In this document: positions 36,209 to 45,759 of the stretch, piece after piece
Position numbering within the stretch: position 1 is the first letter of the stretch
How the letters are laid out: every line of letters starts with the position of its first letter
Source of the DNA: Vibrio intestinalis
GTDB taxonomy: Bacteria > Pseudomonadota > Gammaproteobacteria > Enterobacterales > Vibrionaceae
Assembly: GCF_025195085.2 (NCBI RefSeq)
Contig: NZ_JANAVY020000021.1
Span: 1-61,498 of the forward strand
DNA: 61,498 nucleotides
Direction of reading: 5' to 3'
Notes under the pieces: generated by a model
Told to the model about the DNA's origin: nothing
The model's database searches: none
What the model saw: the letters and a program-made list of their open reading frames with translations, nothing else
Position numbers and translations under genes: made by a program

Positions 36209-38365
36209 GTGCAATTTGTCAGTCAATTACGCCTCTATTGGGCCAATAAGACCTTTAATTACAGCATCCTAATTTTAGTGACGCTGCTTGGTGTGGTGAT
36301 ACCCACTTGGTACTACCAACTCAACTCTTTGATCATTCCTTTGATTCTTGGGGTTATTGCTGCGGCACTAGCAGAAAGTGACGACAGCTTCACCGGACGA
36401 CTTAAAGCGTTAACTCTAACTTTCATCTGTTTCGGTATTGCTTCATTCTCCATCGAGCTGTTGTTTGACCATCCGCCATTGTTTGCCCTTGGCCTGTTTA
36501 TCTCTACATTTGGCTTTATCATGCTGGGTGCTATCGGGCCACGTTATGCCAGCATAGCTTTTGGCTCATTGCTGATCGCTATCTACGCTATGCTTGGCGC
36601 GCACCAAAGTACCAATGTATGGTTTCAGCCGTTAATGCTGATGACAGGTGCCGCTTGGTACTATTTCATGTCGATGATCTGGCATGCTCTATGGCCAATG
36701 CAGCCCGTTCAACAAAGTTTGTCCCATGTGTTTTTGCAGCTCGCCAACTATCTGGATGCCAAAAGTGAGCTGTTCCATCCAGTGTCTAACCTTACGCCAC
36801 AGCCGCACCGAATCAAAGAAGCTACATTAAACGCCGCGACGGTCAGTGCGCTGAACCTGTGTAAGTCAACATTGTTGAACCGCTCTAAACGTGGCCATAT
36901 TGATGGTGCCAGCGACCGCTTTTTAAATATCTACTTTTTGGCGCAAGACATTCACGAACGCGTAAGCTCAAGCCACTATCGCTATCAAGAACTTGCTGGG
37001 CATTTTGACCGCTCCGACATTTTGTTCCGCTTTAAACACGTTTTACAAATGCAGGCACAAGCATGCCGAGAGATAGCGACTGCGCTGCGCCTAGGTAAGG
37101 AGTATCAATATGGCTCAGAGTCAGTTTTAGCGCTTGATGAACTACAAAACTCACTCACTTACTTGCAGCAACAGCAAAATCCACAATGGCGCTCTTTGCT
37201 TAGCCAATTGGGCTACTTATTCAATAACCTTGCGACGGTAGATAAACAGCTCAGCAACGTTAACAATCCAGACGCCAATCGTTTAGAAGAAGGCGTTCTT
37301 GATGACACCGAAGCCCACACAATCAAAACCATGTGGCAACGCATCAGCGCTAATCTAAATAAAGATTCGATGCTATTTCGTCATGCGCTGCGTATGTCGA
37401 TTGCGCTTACCCTTGGCTACGGCATCATTCAAGCGTTTGATATTGAGCGCGGATACTGGATATTGCTGACTACCCTATTCGTCTGCCAGCCTAACTACAG
37501 CGCAACAAGGCAAAAGCTCGTCGCGCGTGTGCTGGGTACGTTAGCCGGATTACTGATTGGTGTTCCTCTGTTGACTGTGTTCCCGTCACAAGAAAGCCAA
37601 CTAGTCTTTATTGTTATTTCCGGCGTGGCCTTTTTCGCATTTCGATTGGCAAACTATGGCTATGCGACAGGCTTTATCACTCTATTGGTGCTGTTCTGCT
37701 TTAACCAGTTAGGTGAAGGCTATGCAGTTGTCTTACCTCGTTTGGCCGATACCCTGATTGGTTGCGCCTTGGCGGTTGCAGCAGTAACCATCATATTGCC
37801 AGACTGGCAATCACGCCGTTTGCACAAAGTCATGGCCGATGCAATTGGCGCGAACCGTGATTACTTAGGGCAAATCATTGGCCAATATCGAATTGGTAAA
37901 AAAGATAACCTGACCTATCGCATTACTCGCCGCGCTGCGCATAACCAAGATGCCAACCTTGCCTCAGCCATTAGCGCTATGTTGGTGGAGCCAGGGCGCT
38001 ACCTTGCTGCGGTTGATGAAAGCTTCCGTTTGTTGACGTTAAACCACGCGCTGCTTAGTTATGTTTCTGCGCTAGGTGCACACCGAACACGCATCGCCGA
38101 TGAAGATATCCACCAATTAGTATTAGATGCGCACCGCGTGATTCATCGCCATCTCGATGTGCTGTTTGCTCAGCTTAACCAGCAGTGTGACGAATGTGAC
38201 ACCAGCGACATCGATAACCCAGCACTTGAAAAGCGTTTATCAGAGTGGCGTGAAGAGGATGATAGCTCCGCCCGCATGGTGCTTCAGCAGCTCTATTTGA
38301 TCTACCGTATGCTGCCGGAGTTTCACTCTCTGGCGAGTAAGTTCGCAGTGCGAGTAACCAAGTAG
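36209..38365 (+). CDS. yccS: YccS-family inner-membrane protein
   Basis: The 718-residue protein has two blocks of about six hydrophobic helices (residues 15-155 and 395-530) joined and followed by cytoplasmic alpha-helical regions, which is the YccS/YhfK architecture with an FUSC-like core. The N-terminal motif DDSFTGRLKALTLTF is typical. The start is GTG at 36209, preceded by GAAG. Function is unsettled; FUSC-type members are thought to act as efflux pumps for aromatic acids. It stands beside helD as in E. coli. Confidence 0.9.
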   Translation: MQFVSQLRLYWANKTFNYSILILVTLLGVVIPTWYYQLNSLIIPLILGVIAAALAESDDSFTGRLKALTLTFICFGIASFSIELLFDHPPLFALGLFISTFGFIMLGAIGPRYASIAFGSLLIAIYAMLGAHQSTNVWFQPLMLMTGAAWYYFMSMIWHALWPMQPVQQSLSHVFLQLANYLDAKSELFHPVSNLTPQPHRIKEATLNAATVSALNLCKSTLLNRSKRGHIDGASDRFLNIYFLAQDIHERVSSSHYRYQELAGHFDRSDILFRFKHVLQMQAQACREIATALRLGKEYQYGSESVLALDELQNSLTYLQQQQNPQWRSLLSQLGYLFNNLATVDKQLSNVNNPDANRLEEGVLDDTEAHTIKTMWQRISANLNKDSMLFRHALRMSIALTLGYGIIQAFDIERGYWILLTTLFVCQPNYSATRQKLVARVLGTLAGLLIGVPLLTVFPSQESQLVFIVISGVAFFAFRLANYGYATGFITLLVLFCFNQLGEGYAVVLPRLADTLIGCALAVAAVTIILPDWQSRRLHKVMADAIGANRDYLGQIIGQYRIGKKDNLTYRITRRAAHNQDANLASAISAMLVEPGRYLAAVDESFRLLTLNHALLSYVSALGAHRTRIADEDIHQLVLDAHRVIHRHLDVLFAQLNQQCDECDTSDIDNPALEKRLSEWREEDDSSARMVLQQLYLIYRMLPEFHSLASKFAVRVTK

Positions 38366-38396
38366 CGTTCTCGCCTTCTCATTGCTGTTCAAATCA

Positions 38397-38436
38397 AACG
38401 GGTGAAGCCGAAATCTGCTTCACCCGTTATCTATTT
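38397..38436 (+). terminator. Terminator after yccS
   Basis: A 12-bp stem AACGGGTGAAGC/GCTTCACCCGTT with an eight-base loop, followed by an AT-rich stretch with several T residues. Confidence 0.7.
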
Positions 38437-38517
38437 ACTGTTTTATAAATTCCACCTGACATAGTTCGGACAAAAAACAACCAGCTTGTTTTATTCTGAA
38501 TTTCTCGGGGGTGAAAA

Positions 38518-38721
38518 ATGAAACAACACATCGGTGACCATAGGGGTCAGCATACAATGCAAAATACTAAACAGTTTGAACTACTAAAAGCGCAGCTTCA
38601 CAAACTAACACCACAGCAATTAATGGACCTGCGCGGTGAGATCAACACTCAGCTTGATGATCAAGTTAGCGTCAGTATTACCGACGAAGAAGCACTATTT
38701 ATCAATAAGCTGTTCAACTAA
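38518..38721 (+). CDS. Small hypothetical protein
   Basis: The 67-codon frame has a GGGGGTG six bases before the ATG at 38518. A second ATG at 38557 has AGGGGT ten bases upstream, and the protein-like part (QFELLKAQLHKLTPQQLMDLRGEINTQLDDQ) begins only there, so a 54-residue product is possible. The end SITDEEALFINKLFN is a common kind of small helical tail. No membrane segment or known domain. A free-standing gene between two intergenic stretches. Confidence 0.6.
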   Translation: MKQHIGDHRGQHTMQNTKQFELLKAQLHKLTPQQLMDLRGEINTQLDDQVSVSITDEEALFINKLFN

Positions 38722-39003
38722 GTGACGACTAAAATCTACCGTACTCGGTATAACAACAAATAATTACGATAACGGTAAACGCAGTGGTTAATCTCCCTAT
38801 TCAGAGCGGAGCTTTCGCTTTACATGCCCGCTAGCTATCGACTAGTCGGTAATCGCACATCCATATCCTTTCTCCCCGAGGGCGATCTCATCTACATTTG
38901 TTGTAATTGAGCTCTCAATTATCGATTTCATTGATTGCAAACCATTCAATTTATTGAGTTTAATCGTATAGTTATCGTTCTGTATTATTAGTTAATTTTG
39001 ATT

Positions 39004-39663
39004 ATGCCCAATTCACACGTCGAGCACCTTTTGCCATTGCTCTCCGCCGGACTCAAATTGTCAGTTTCGCTTCAATTTGGTCCGAAAGACACCTATGCAT
39101 TTAACTCAGAATATGTGGGATGTAAGGTTGACCGCTTTCTGCTGATCGATCTACCTAAAAAGGTTCAAGAAGCCTTGGTGATGCGTCAGGTTTCGAATGT
39201 GACGATTGTAGTAAGAGCGATTACCCAATCTAAACTTGGGCATATCATCGCATTTAAAACTTCAGTGCTTTCGATAGTCAATCACCCAACCAACCTAATG
39301 CTGCTTCGCATACCTTCGCACTTCGCGTCTAAACCGATTCGAAACCATGAACGCTACCCAGTGGATATGCCTATTACTGTGCTCTCCAATACGGTGTCGT
39401 ACAATGCCACCATGCTCGACTTTTCGATTAATGGTTGTGCGATATTCATCGGCGGTGAAAATGCGCTCGAAAGCGATAGCGTGATTGAAATCGACTCTGA
39501 GTTTAATGCGTTTTTCTCTAAAGAAATGCAGCTCACGATAGTCAGCATCGAAAAGCAGCGTACAGGGCATAAATTCGGTATTAAGTTCAGCCATGAAGTT
39601 GAAATGAATACCGAATTAAAACAAGCCCTATTGGAAAAGGCCTTCCTTGCTACTCCGCTTTAG
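39004..39663 (+). CDS. PilZ-domain c-di-GMP receptor
   Basis: From the ATG at 39004 the protein has 219 residues. The N-terminal half is a YcgR-like beta domain; the C-terminal half is a PilZ domain with the RxxxR motif (RNHER, Arg113 and Arg117) and the DxSxxG motif (DFSING, at 139-144), both needed to bind cyclic di-GMP. The frame extends two codons to a TTG at 38998 with no better Shine-Dalgarno. It converges on luxQ and overlaps it by 14 bases at the 3' ends, placing a c-di-GMP effector beside the AI-2 sensor; regulation of one by the other is not shown by the sequence. Confidence 0.9.
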   Translation: MPNSHVEHLLPLLSAGLKLSVSLQFGPKDTYAFNSEYVGCKVDRFLLIDLPKKVQEALVMRQVSNVTIVVRAITQSKLGHIIAFKTSVLSIVNHPTNLMLLRIPSHFASKPIRNHERYPVDMPITVLSNTVSYNATMLDFSINGCAIFIGGENALESDSVIEIDSEFNAFFSKEMQLTIVSIEKQRTGHKFGIKFSHEVEMNTELKQALLEKAFLATPL

Positions 39664-42217
39664 CGGGCAAATAGAAGTTTTGCTTATAGTGTATAAATGC
39701 TTGATTCAGTGCGAGTTCCTTGATCGGCTTGATGATAACGTAATCCGCGCCGACAGTTAAAAACGAACGCTTGGTGTCTTGCATACCATCAGCAGTACAA
39801 GCATAAATGGGCACATTCATCGCCAGATCGTGTCGAATGATTTTGGTGGTCTCAATACCGCCCAAGTTTGGCAACTGGTTATCCATTAGAATCAAATCGA
39901 CATTCGGGTTTTCTTTAAGATGCTCAATGGCGTTATATCCGTCCGTTACCCATGTTACCTTCATACCATATTTCTCGCAGAATGCTCGGGCGATAAAGGC
40001 GTTAGTGTGGTTATCTTCAACCAACAATACCTTAAGATCTCGCTCAAACATGGTTTCAGGATTTTCTAGTAACTCGCCTGAGGTCAATTCCGTGGCGTTT
40101 TCCACGACTTCTAACGGCAAAATAACGATAAAGCGCGAGCCCTTACCAATCTCACTCATAACCTGGATAGAACCATCAAGTAGCTCAACTAAGTTATAAA
40201 CGATCGCAAGCCCTAAGCCGCTGCCACCGTACTCACGTGTGGTCGTCGCTTCTGCTTGAACAAACGGGTCAAAGATATGTGCCAAGCGTTGTTTGTCGAT
40301 ACCAATGCCCGTGTCTTCGATAGAAATTTCCAACTGCGGTACTTCTTGCTCTCGATTAAGTATTAGCTCAACGCGCACGTGGCCTTGATGGGTAAACTTA
40401 ACCGCGTTACTGACCAAATTAAACAGCACTTGGTTTAAGCGGACTTGGTCACTGGCCGCGACAAGGTTAGATGGAATATTACTGTAGACTTCCAGTTCAA
40501 TATTCTTGTCGTGACACAGGGGACGATAGATTTTCTCTACTGCGCTCAGCAGCTCTTGCAGCCTAAACTCGGAGTGCTGAATGTGGAACTTGCCCTGCTC
40601 TATCTTCGAGAAGTCGAGAATATCATTTAATACCGCCAGTAAGTGTTCGCCACTGTTAACTAACACTTCGACATGCTCAATATCATTAATGTCGCTTAGC
40701 TTGCCTTTAAGCAATTGAGACACACCTAATATGCCATTTAGCGGAGTGCGTAATTCATGGCTCATTTTAGCTAAGAAGTCAGCACGCGCGCGCGCCGATT
40801 CTTCCGCTTCAACACGCGCCATTTGGCTTTGTTGCTCTGCTTCCACAAAACTTGTGACATCTTGCCCTTGGGCGATAACGTAGCGGGTAATGTTATCAAT
40901 CACGATAGGTGACAAGTTCCAGCGATAAGTTTTATCGCCGATCGTCAGGTTAATGCCCGTCAGTGCCGCACCATGGGCACACATTCGGATCTGCGGCATA
41001 AGCTTATCAAGCAAGAACTGATAATTATCTTGATGCGGGTCATCACTGCGGAAACTGCGCTCCGCTGCCGGGTTCATACGCAATAAATTACCTGAAGTGT
41101 CCCACAAGGTAATCGGAGAAAGAGAAAAGTTAAACAGATCAGCAAATTGCTTCTCTTGCTCACTCAAACGCTTAAATGAACGTTGAAAGGATTGACCTAT
41201 TTTGTTGAACTCTGCAATGCTTGAACCTTCAAAAGGTTCAACACGCTGTGCCTCGACGCTTTGCTCAGTGTAGAGCATTAGCTTTTGTAGCTCTTTCGAT
41301 ACACGCTGACCTAGCCAATAACGACTATAAAATGCGATGATCAAAATCGAAATTACTGCCACAGCAACCCACGCATAATGGCCTTGCATCATTAGCGCGA
41401 TATGAGCGTTGTTTTGAATGGTATAAACCGAAAGAAATGTCGCCACGCCGTTTATGGTTAAATCGGTGCGAGACACCATATATTTATTGGCATTCAGCTG
41501 CGGAGAGTATTGCTCTAACCACTCGATATGCCGCTTTTGATCCTTAATGCTGGTCGCGATCACCTCAGAGCCGACCGATAACGCAATATCATCCACGTTA
41601 CTGCCTTGCAGCAATGCGCGCGTAAGCGCAAAATTATCGTTCAGCACCAAGCCGGCAAACACATCCCCTAATACTTCACCGTTATTCATTGCCACAAGCG
41701 ATGTGCGGCGAATCAACAGATAGCGCGTGCCCATACTCGAAGGTGTTTGAGACAAATACCAATCATTACCCGTAACCATATCGGTAGAGATGTGCATTAG
41801 CTGGTCATCTTTGATGCCGTAAAACTGGTTATTGCCATCGCTCCAAAGTAAATTACCACTACGGCTGATAAAACGAAAATCTGGCGAAATCTCTGGGTCA
41901 ATTTGATCCACAGACATAAAGAAATGATCAACTTCTCGCGTTTTACGCTCTCGAATCGCTTGCGCGAGCATTATGCTACGGCTATAGCTATCTTGCAGAA
42001 TCTCAATCGACTCTAAACGGAAATTGAAAATTTCTTGTACCAAACTTGAGGTTTGCAGCTTAGAGCGTGCAACCTCCTGCGTCACTACTTGGCGATTGAC
42101 TTGATAATTTTGCAGCAGCACGACCACCGTCAGTACACTGATGGTCAAAAATATCGAATGCGTAAACAGTCTAGCTAATCGATAGTTCCCGCTAGACCTT
42201 CTCCATAGCTTCATCAA
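39650..42217 (-). CDS. luxQ: LuxQ, AI-2 hybrid sensor kinase/phosphatase
   Basis: The 855-residue protein has a membrane helix near 18-37, a periplasmic LuxP-docking sensor domain of about 235 residues (40-275), a second helix near 280-300, a PAS-like segment, the H box FLAKMSHELRTPLNG with His487, the kinase core (NAVKF, DTGIGI, GSGLGLAI) and a receiver with Asp779 (LILMDNQLPNLGG). Residue positions agree with V. harveyi LuxQ as I recall it (His492, Asp785). LuxQ phosphorylates LuxU at low AI-2 and dephosphorylates it at high AI-2. It overlaps luxP by four bases. The end overlaps the PilZ gene by 14 bases. Confidence 0.95.
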   Translation of the reverse strand: MMKLWRRSSGNYRLARLFTHSIFLTISVLTVVVLLQNYQVNRQVVTQEVARSKLQTSSLVQEIFNFRLESIEILQDSYSRSIMLAQAIRERKTREVDHFFMSVDQIDPEISPDFRFISRSGNLLWSDGNNQFYGIKDDQLMHISTDMVTGNDWYLSQTPSSMGTRYLLIRRTSLVAMNNGEVLGDVFAGLVLNDNFALTRALLQGSNVDDIALSVGSEVIATSIKDQKRHIEWLEQYSPQLNANKYMVSRTDLTINGVATFLSVYTIQNNAHIALMMQGHYAWVAVAVISILIIAFYSRYWLGQRVSKELQKLMLYTEQSVEAQRVEPFEGSSIAEFNKIGQSFQRSFKRLSEQEKQFADLFNFSLSPITLWDTSGNLLRMNPAAERSFRSDDPHQDNYQFLLDKLMPQIRMCAHGAALTGINLTIGDKTYRWNLSPIVIDNITRYVIAQGQDVTSFVEAEQQSQMARVEAEESARARADFLAKMSHELRTPLNGILGVSQLLKGKLSDINDIEHVEVLVNSGEHLLAVLNDILDFSKIEQGKFHIQHSEFRLQELLSAVEKIYRPLCHDKNIELEVYSNIPSNLVAASDQVRLNQVLFNLVSNAVKFTHQGHVRVELILNREQEVPQLEISIEDTGIGIDKQRLAHIFDPFVQAEATTTREYGGSGLGLAIVYNLVELLDGSIQVMSEIGKGSRFIVILPLEVVENATELTSGELLENPETMFERDLKVLLVEDNHTNAFIARAFCEKYGMKVTWVTDGYNAIEHLKENPNVDLILMDNQLPNLGGIETTKIIRHDLAMNVPIYACTADGMQDTKRSFLTVGADYVIIKPIKELALNQAFIHYKQNFYLPAKAE

Positions 42218-43314
42218 TTATCTGAATACCTAAATGCGCGCTGCTTAAGTTGCTCCACTTTTTGCTGTGAATCTTGGCCTGAAACTAATTCGAGATCGCC
42301 TGAGTACACTTGAGGGACAGACTCACCTTGTATATCTCGCTTAATCGCTTCTGCCATCGCGATGCCCGTATCATCGTTCATACGCATCACAGTGACATCT
42401 AACTTGCCCTGCTCAATCGCGGTAAGTTCGGCTGTGCCGCCGCCCCAGCCATTAATCATAATGTCGCCACGGCCAATGCTTTCAAGTGCATCCGCAGCGC
42501 CCAAAGCAACATCGGTTGAACATGCATAGATAAATGAAATGTTCGGGTTTTGCTTCACCGCATTCAGCGCCGACTGATAGCCCGATTCACGGGTCGCCTT
42601 GGTGTAATAGGACGAAGAGAGTTTGAAGTTGCTATTTTGATGCATTTCCTCGATGAAGGTGTCACCTCGGGCGTCGCTGACGTATCCTTCTGAGAAGAAG
42701 AGTACCGAGTAGTCGCCTTTTTTGTCTAACGACTCTTGATAGTATTTCGCCAGTTCACGCGCGCCAGTCATGTGATCAAACCCAACATACATAAAGGGCT
42801 GTTGCTCATTCCAAGCACGTACCGGCGTGGTAATGTTTTGTAGAATCAATTTGGTGTCTGACGAGCTCAGAACATGCTCGACAAATTTGCGGTGACGAGT
42901 AGTATCGAGGGTAAAGATAAGGTAATCAGCGCGATTTTGTACCGCTTCCAGTAGAGATAAACTCTGCTGACGGGCATCCACATTCGGGCGGGTAAACACT
43001 TGGTTCAAGCTGTATTGAATACCAAGTTTCTCCATTCGGGTTTCGAATGCTTTAATATTCCTTACCCAATAATCTGACACTTGCTGACCCGGATAGACCA
43101 CAGAAATATTAATCGGTCTTTGCTGAATTGCTTTTAGTGGTACCGGAGCTTGCCGAACGGATTCCGCCAACTTCTCTGTCAGTTGCCTTTGAACTACGTT
43201 TGCTTGTAAGTATTCATCGTATTGCCAGTAACCATTTAGCACTTGCGTCGTTTGAGCCGATGCCGACGCGCATACAACCGACGACAATAAGGTTACAAAA
43301 GCCGTTTTATACAT
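42214..43314 (-). CDS. luxP: LuxP, AI-2 periplasmic binding protein
   Basis: The 366-residue protein has a signal peptide (to about residue 21) and the LuxP pattern, with conserved blocks SVVYPGQQVSDYWVRN, FTLDTTRHRKFVEHVL, LQNITTPVRAW, YVGFDHMTGARELA, FIYACSTDVALGAADAL, INGWGGGTAEL and RMNDDTGIAMAEAI, and the typical end KKRAFRYSDN-like (KQRAFRYSDN). It binds furanosyl borate diester AI-2 and controls LuxQ. A weak GAGAACGG element lies before the ATG. It is the first gene of luxPQ; the promoter lies in 43315-43473, where I see no clear LuxR or Crp site. Confidence 0.96.
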   Translation of the reverse strand: MYKTAFVTLLSSVVCASASAQTTQVLNGYWQYDEYLQANVVQRQLTEKLAESVRQAPVPLKAIQQRPINISVVYPGQQVSDYWVRNIKAFETRMEKLGIQYSLNQVFTRPNVDARQQSLSLLEAVQNRADYLIFTLDTTRHRKFVEHVLSSSDTKLILQNITTPVRAWNEQQPFMYVGFDHMTGARELAKYYQESLDKKGDYSVLFFSEGYVSDARGDTFIEEMHQNSNFKLSSSYYTKATRESGYQSALNAVKQNPNISFIYACSTDVALGAADALESIGRGDIMINGWGGGTAELTAIEQGKLDVTVMRMNDDTGIAMAEAIKRDIQGESVPQVYSGDLELVSGQDSQQKVEQLKQRAFRYSDN

Positions 43315-43473
43315 AACCGTTCTCTTTTTACCTAGCGTAACGAAGCTTTGTTCGCCTTTATATTCGTTGAGTCATGCGCAACTGCCTTTCTCACCATATC
43401 TTGTTGGTTTGGCAGTTAATTTGCGCCACCCTTCACCAAAGGGTAATACATTTTTGGCAATTCCGTTGCGGTT

Positions 43474-43776
43474 TTATTGTTGTTGTGACTTCCCAAGCAC
43501 TGCTTCGAGGCTCATCTTACCAATGATCAGCGCTTCTTTTTGTTGTTTCGATATTTTTTTTAGCTGATATTCGATTTTTGACGCGCTACTGCGCGAGTCG
43601 CCCGCAGGATGAGACCAAACCAAGCTGAGTGGCCCTTTCCCCTTTAACGCTTTCGCGCCTGTTCCGTTGCAATGTTGCTCAAAGCGACGATTTACATCCG
43701 TTGTAATGCCGCAGTAAAGAGCATTAGAGCGCGTACGCACATAGTACACGCTCCATTGGCTATCCGAGTTAGCCAT
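43474..43776 (-). CDS. GIY-YIG nuclease-domain protein
   Basis: The 100-residue protein starts with the GIY-YIG pattern WSVYYVRTRSNALYCGITTDVNRRFEQH (the second motif YCGIT is close to YIG), with the conserved Arg in VNRRFEQH and a Lys-rich tail, as in the YhbQ/UPF0213 group. The catalytic Glu expected later lies in IEYQLKKISK. It overlaps the YceH-like gene by eight bases, so the two are coupled. Confidence 0.88.
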   Translation of the reverse strand: MANSDSQWSVYYVRTRSNALYCGITTDVNRRFEQHCNGTGAKALKGKGPLSLVWSHPAGDSRSSASKIEYQLKKISKQQKEALIIGKMSLEAVLGKSQQQ

Positions 43777-44422
43777 TTAACTGGTCGACGATAGCGCGTA
43801 GCTCAGCAACCTCAGCTTTTAATGCCGAAAGTTCTTCTTCTAACTGTTCAATGCGAGAAGAGTTTGCCACAGGCGCAGCATCCGATGCTGACTGTAACGT
43901 CTCTAAATCCACTTCGCCACTGAATAGGTGTTGATAGCGCGATTCACGCTTGCCCGCTTCACGGGGCAATTTCACGACCAACGCGCCTTCCGAACGAGCA
44001 GCCATATTTTCAAGGACAGCTTCCACTTCTTTTACATCGGTAAAAGCAGCTAAACGGTTGGTGCGAGTACGCAGTTCACCCGGAGTTTGTGTACCGCGCA
44101 GCAATAGGCAACAAACAATGCCCTTTTCCTGCTCGGTCAATTTTAGATCACCAAACTCAGTGTTACAGAAACGGTGTTGGAATTTGTTAGCGCGGCTATT
44201 AAAGCCACTTTCATCGCTGACAAGACGACGAGCGATAAGTGAATCAACCGCTTGTTGAATTTCACTTTCATCTAACGATAAGACAGGTTCGCGATTGCTT
44301 TTCTGATTACAGGCGGAGGTCAAGCTATTGAGTGTCAGTGGATAATAATCCGGCGTTGTCACTTCTTTTTCGATTAGACAACCTATCACTCGCGCTTCAA
44401 CGGGGTTAAGCTCAATATTCAT
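43769..44422 (-). CDS. yceH: YceH-family protein (UPF0502/DUF480)
   Basis: The 217-residue protein starts MNIELNPVEARVIGCLIEKEVTTPDYYPLT, the hallmark of the YceH family, and continues with two winged-helix-like halves (LNSLTSACNQKSNREPVL and RGTQTPGELRTRTNRLAAF). The C terminus (LEEELSALKAEVAELRAIVDQL) is a coiled coil. Function unknown; it pairs with the GIY-YIG gene by overlapping stop and start. A gene next to luxPQ but separated by a promoter region. Confidence 0.9.
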   Translation of the reverse strand: MNIELNPVEARVIGCLIEKEVTTPDYYPLTLNSLTSACNQKSNREPVLSLDESEIQQAVDSLIARRLVSDESGFNSRANKFQHRFCNTEFGDLKLTEQEKGIVCCLLLRGTQTPGELRTRTNRLAAFTDVKEVEAVLENMAARSEGALVVKLPREAGKRESRYQHLFSGEVDLETLQSASDAAPVANSSRIEQLEEELSALKAEVAELRAIVDQLNG

Positions 44423-44476
44423 CGCAATATCCTTATGTTTTCATTTTAGATTGAGCAGCAGAGCGAAGCACTATGA

Positions 44477-44671
44477 TTAATGCTCAGAAAGTATCGGAAC
44501 ACGCTTCATGTTGCCATTCTCATCGATCATGACAATTTTAGTTCGATTTAACTCTACTTCGGTGATTTCTTGTTGCGTGCGCTCAAATTTATAAGCATTA
44601 ACAAGTTTTTCAGTTCGCGGATTGCTGACTTTATCTTCCGATTTGGGAATGATGATGTCTGAAAGGCGCAT
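44477..44671 (-). CDS. Small hypothetical protein
   Basis: I chose the ATG at 44671 because GGA lies a few bases upstream; the frame extends to a GTG at 44737 with no Shine-Dalgarno, which would add 22 residues. The 64-residue product (MRLSDIIIPKSEDKVSNP and later KIVMIDENGNMKRVPI) is not recognised. It is divergent from the following coiled-coil gene and separated from yceH by 54 bases. Could be real but unproven. Confidence 0.5.
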   Translation of the reverse strand: MRLSDIIIPKSEDKVSNPRTEKLVNAYKFERTQQEITEVELNRTKIVMIDENGNMKRVPILSEH

Positions 44672-44859
44672 AATTTCCACTTCGCTACTCTTTTGGATAG
44701 CAAAATCATATATCGTTCCTACTTCAGGCTCAATCACCTAGCAGACGATCTGATGATAAAAGCGTCAAGTTACCGTAATGATTGATCTAAATACTGTAAA
44801 CGTGTGCGCTGTTGTGATTTAATCACTGACAGTTAACGTTAAAACTAGGAAAGGAACCT

Positions 44860-45180
44860 ATGAGTGGTGTATTTGAAATCGTAGCTCAGGCACGTCGTAA
44901 GAATAAGTTAAAACGTGAACTTATTGATAACGAGAAGAAAGTTCGTGATAACCGTAAACGTGTAGACCTACTAGAAAACCTACTAGACTACATCGAAACA
45001 GACATGAGCACTGACGAAATCGTTGGTATCATCAAGAACATGAAAGCTGACTACGAAGATCGTGTTGATGACCACATCATCAAGAGCGCGGAAATCTCTA
45101 AAGAACGCCGTGACATCAGCCGCCGCATTCGCGAACTGACTGAAGAAGATAAGCAAGTTCTTCAAGGTAAAAAGAAGTAA
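44860..45180 (+). CDS. Small coiled-coil protein, unknown
   Basis: The 106-residue protein is almost entirely charged and helical (KLKRELIDNEKKVRDNRKRVDLLENLLDYI, then RISKERRDISRRIRELTEEDKQVL), so it should form a long coiled coil. It has no signal peptide or membrane segment and I do not recognise a family. AGGAAAGG lies about five to eight bases before the ATG, a strong Shine-Dalgarno, and codon use is like that of highly expressed neighbours. A terminator follows. Confidence 0.75.
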   Translation: MSGVFEIVAQARRKNKLKRELIDNEKKVRDNRKRVDLLENLLDYIETDMSTDEIVGIIKNMKADYEDRVDDHIIKSAEISKERRDISRRIRELTEEDKQVLQGKKK

Positions 45181-45219
45181 TCAACCGGTAACTGATACTG
45201 TTTGATTGTTACTATGTGT

Positions 45220-45250
45220 AAGCCTGCATGAATGAATGTGGGCTTTTTTT
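45220..45250 (+). terminator. Terminator after the coiled-coil gene
   Basis: AAGCCTGCAT pairs with ATGTGGGCTT (two G-T pairs) around a six-base loop, followed by T residues. Confidence 0.75.
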
Positions 45251-45283
45251 ATTTTCCTGGTTAATTGAATGCATAATAATTTG

Positions 45284-45304
45284 TTGCGCAAATCGTTTGC
45301 GTAA
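45284..45304. promoter_or_regulatory. 21-bp near-palindrome before the small membrane gene
   Basis: TTGCGCAAA and TTTGCGTAA flank TCG, with one mismatch. It resembles a PurR-type operator but has a three-base centre instead of two, so it is not a standard PurR site. It lies 169 bases before the ATG at 45473. Confidence 0.35.
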
Positions 45305-45472
45305 TCGCTAACCTTCACTTTACCCAAATTTGGGGCTTTAATCACATAATCGACACTGCTATATTTTGCAGCAGATAATTAAGACCACTCGAGGCACGGA
45401 GCTTCCTCAACTATCTCACGAAGAGAAGATTGGTACCGCAATCAAGCGGCATAAATTTTAGAGGGTCAAATA

Positions 45473-45724
45473 ATGGAAATGAATGTGATTGAAATTCTAG
45501 GTTACGCAGCATCTATCATGGTAGCTATCTCGCTAACTATGAAAGACATCGTGAAACTACGTGTTCTTAACTTTATCGGTTGTGCACTGTTCACCGCTTA
45601 CGGTTTGATGATTGATGCATGGCCAGTTGTTTTAACTAACGGTTTCATCGCATGTGTTAACGTCTACTTCCTAGCAAAAATGCAGCAAGAAAAAAAAACA
45701 GCTAAAGTAGAAACCACTGCTTAA
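45473..45724 (+). CDS. Small three-helix membrane protein, YgjV/SemiSWEET-like
   Basis: The 83-residue protein has three hydrophobic helices (about 5-22, 32-48, 52-70) with a positively charged tail. The pattern EILGYAASIMVAISLTMKDIVKLRVLNFIGCALFTAYG resembles half of the YgjV inner-membrane family and the SemiSWEET-type small transporters. Substrate unknown. GAGGGTC lies before the ATG at about eight bases. Confidence 0.65.
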   Translation: MEMNVIEILGYAASIMVAISLTMKDIVKLRVLNFIGCALFTAYGLMIDAWPVVLTNGFIACVNVYFLAKMQQEKKTAKVETTA

Positions 45725-45731
45725 TCCTTTC

Positions 45732-45759
45732 AAAAGCCCTGAATATTTCAGGGCTTTTA
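45732..45759 (+). terminator. Terminator after the small membrane gene
   Basis: AAAAGCCCTGAA pairs with TTCAGGGCTTTT around TAT. Confidence 0.85.
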
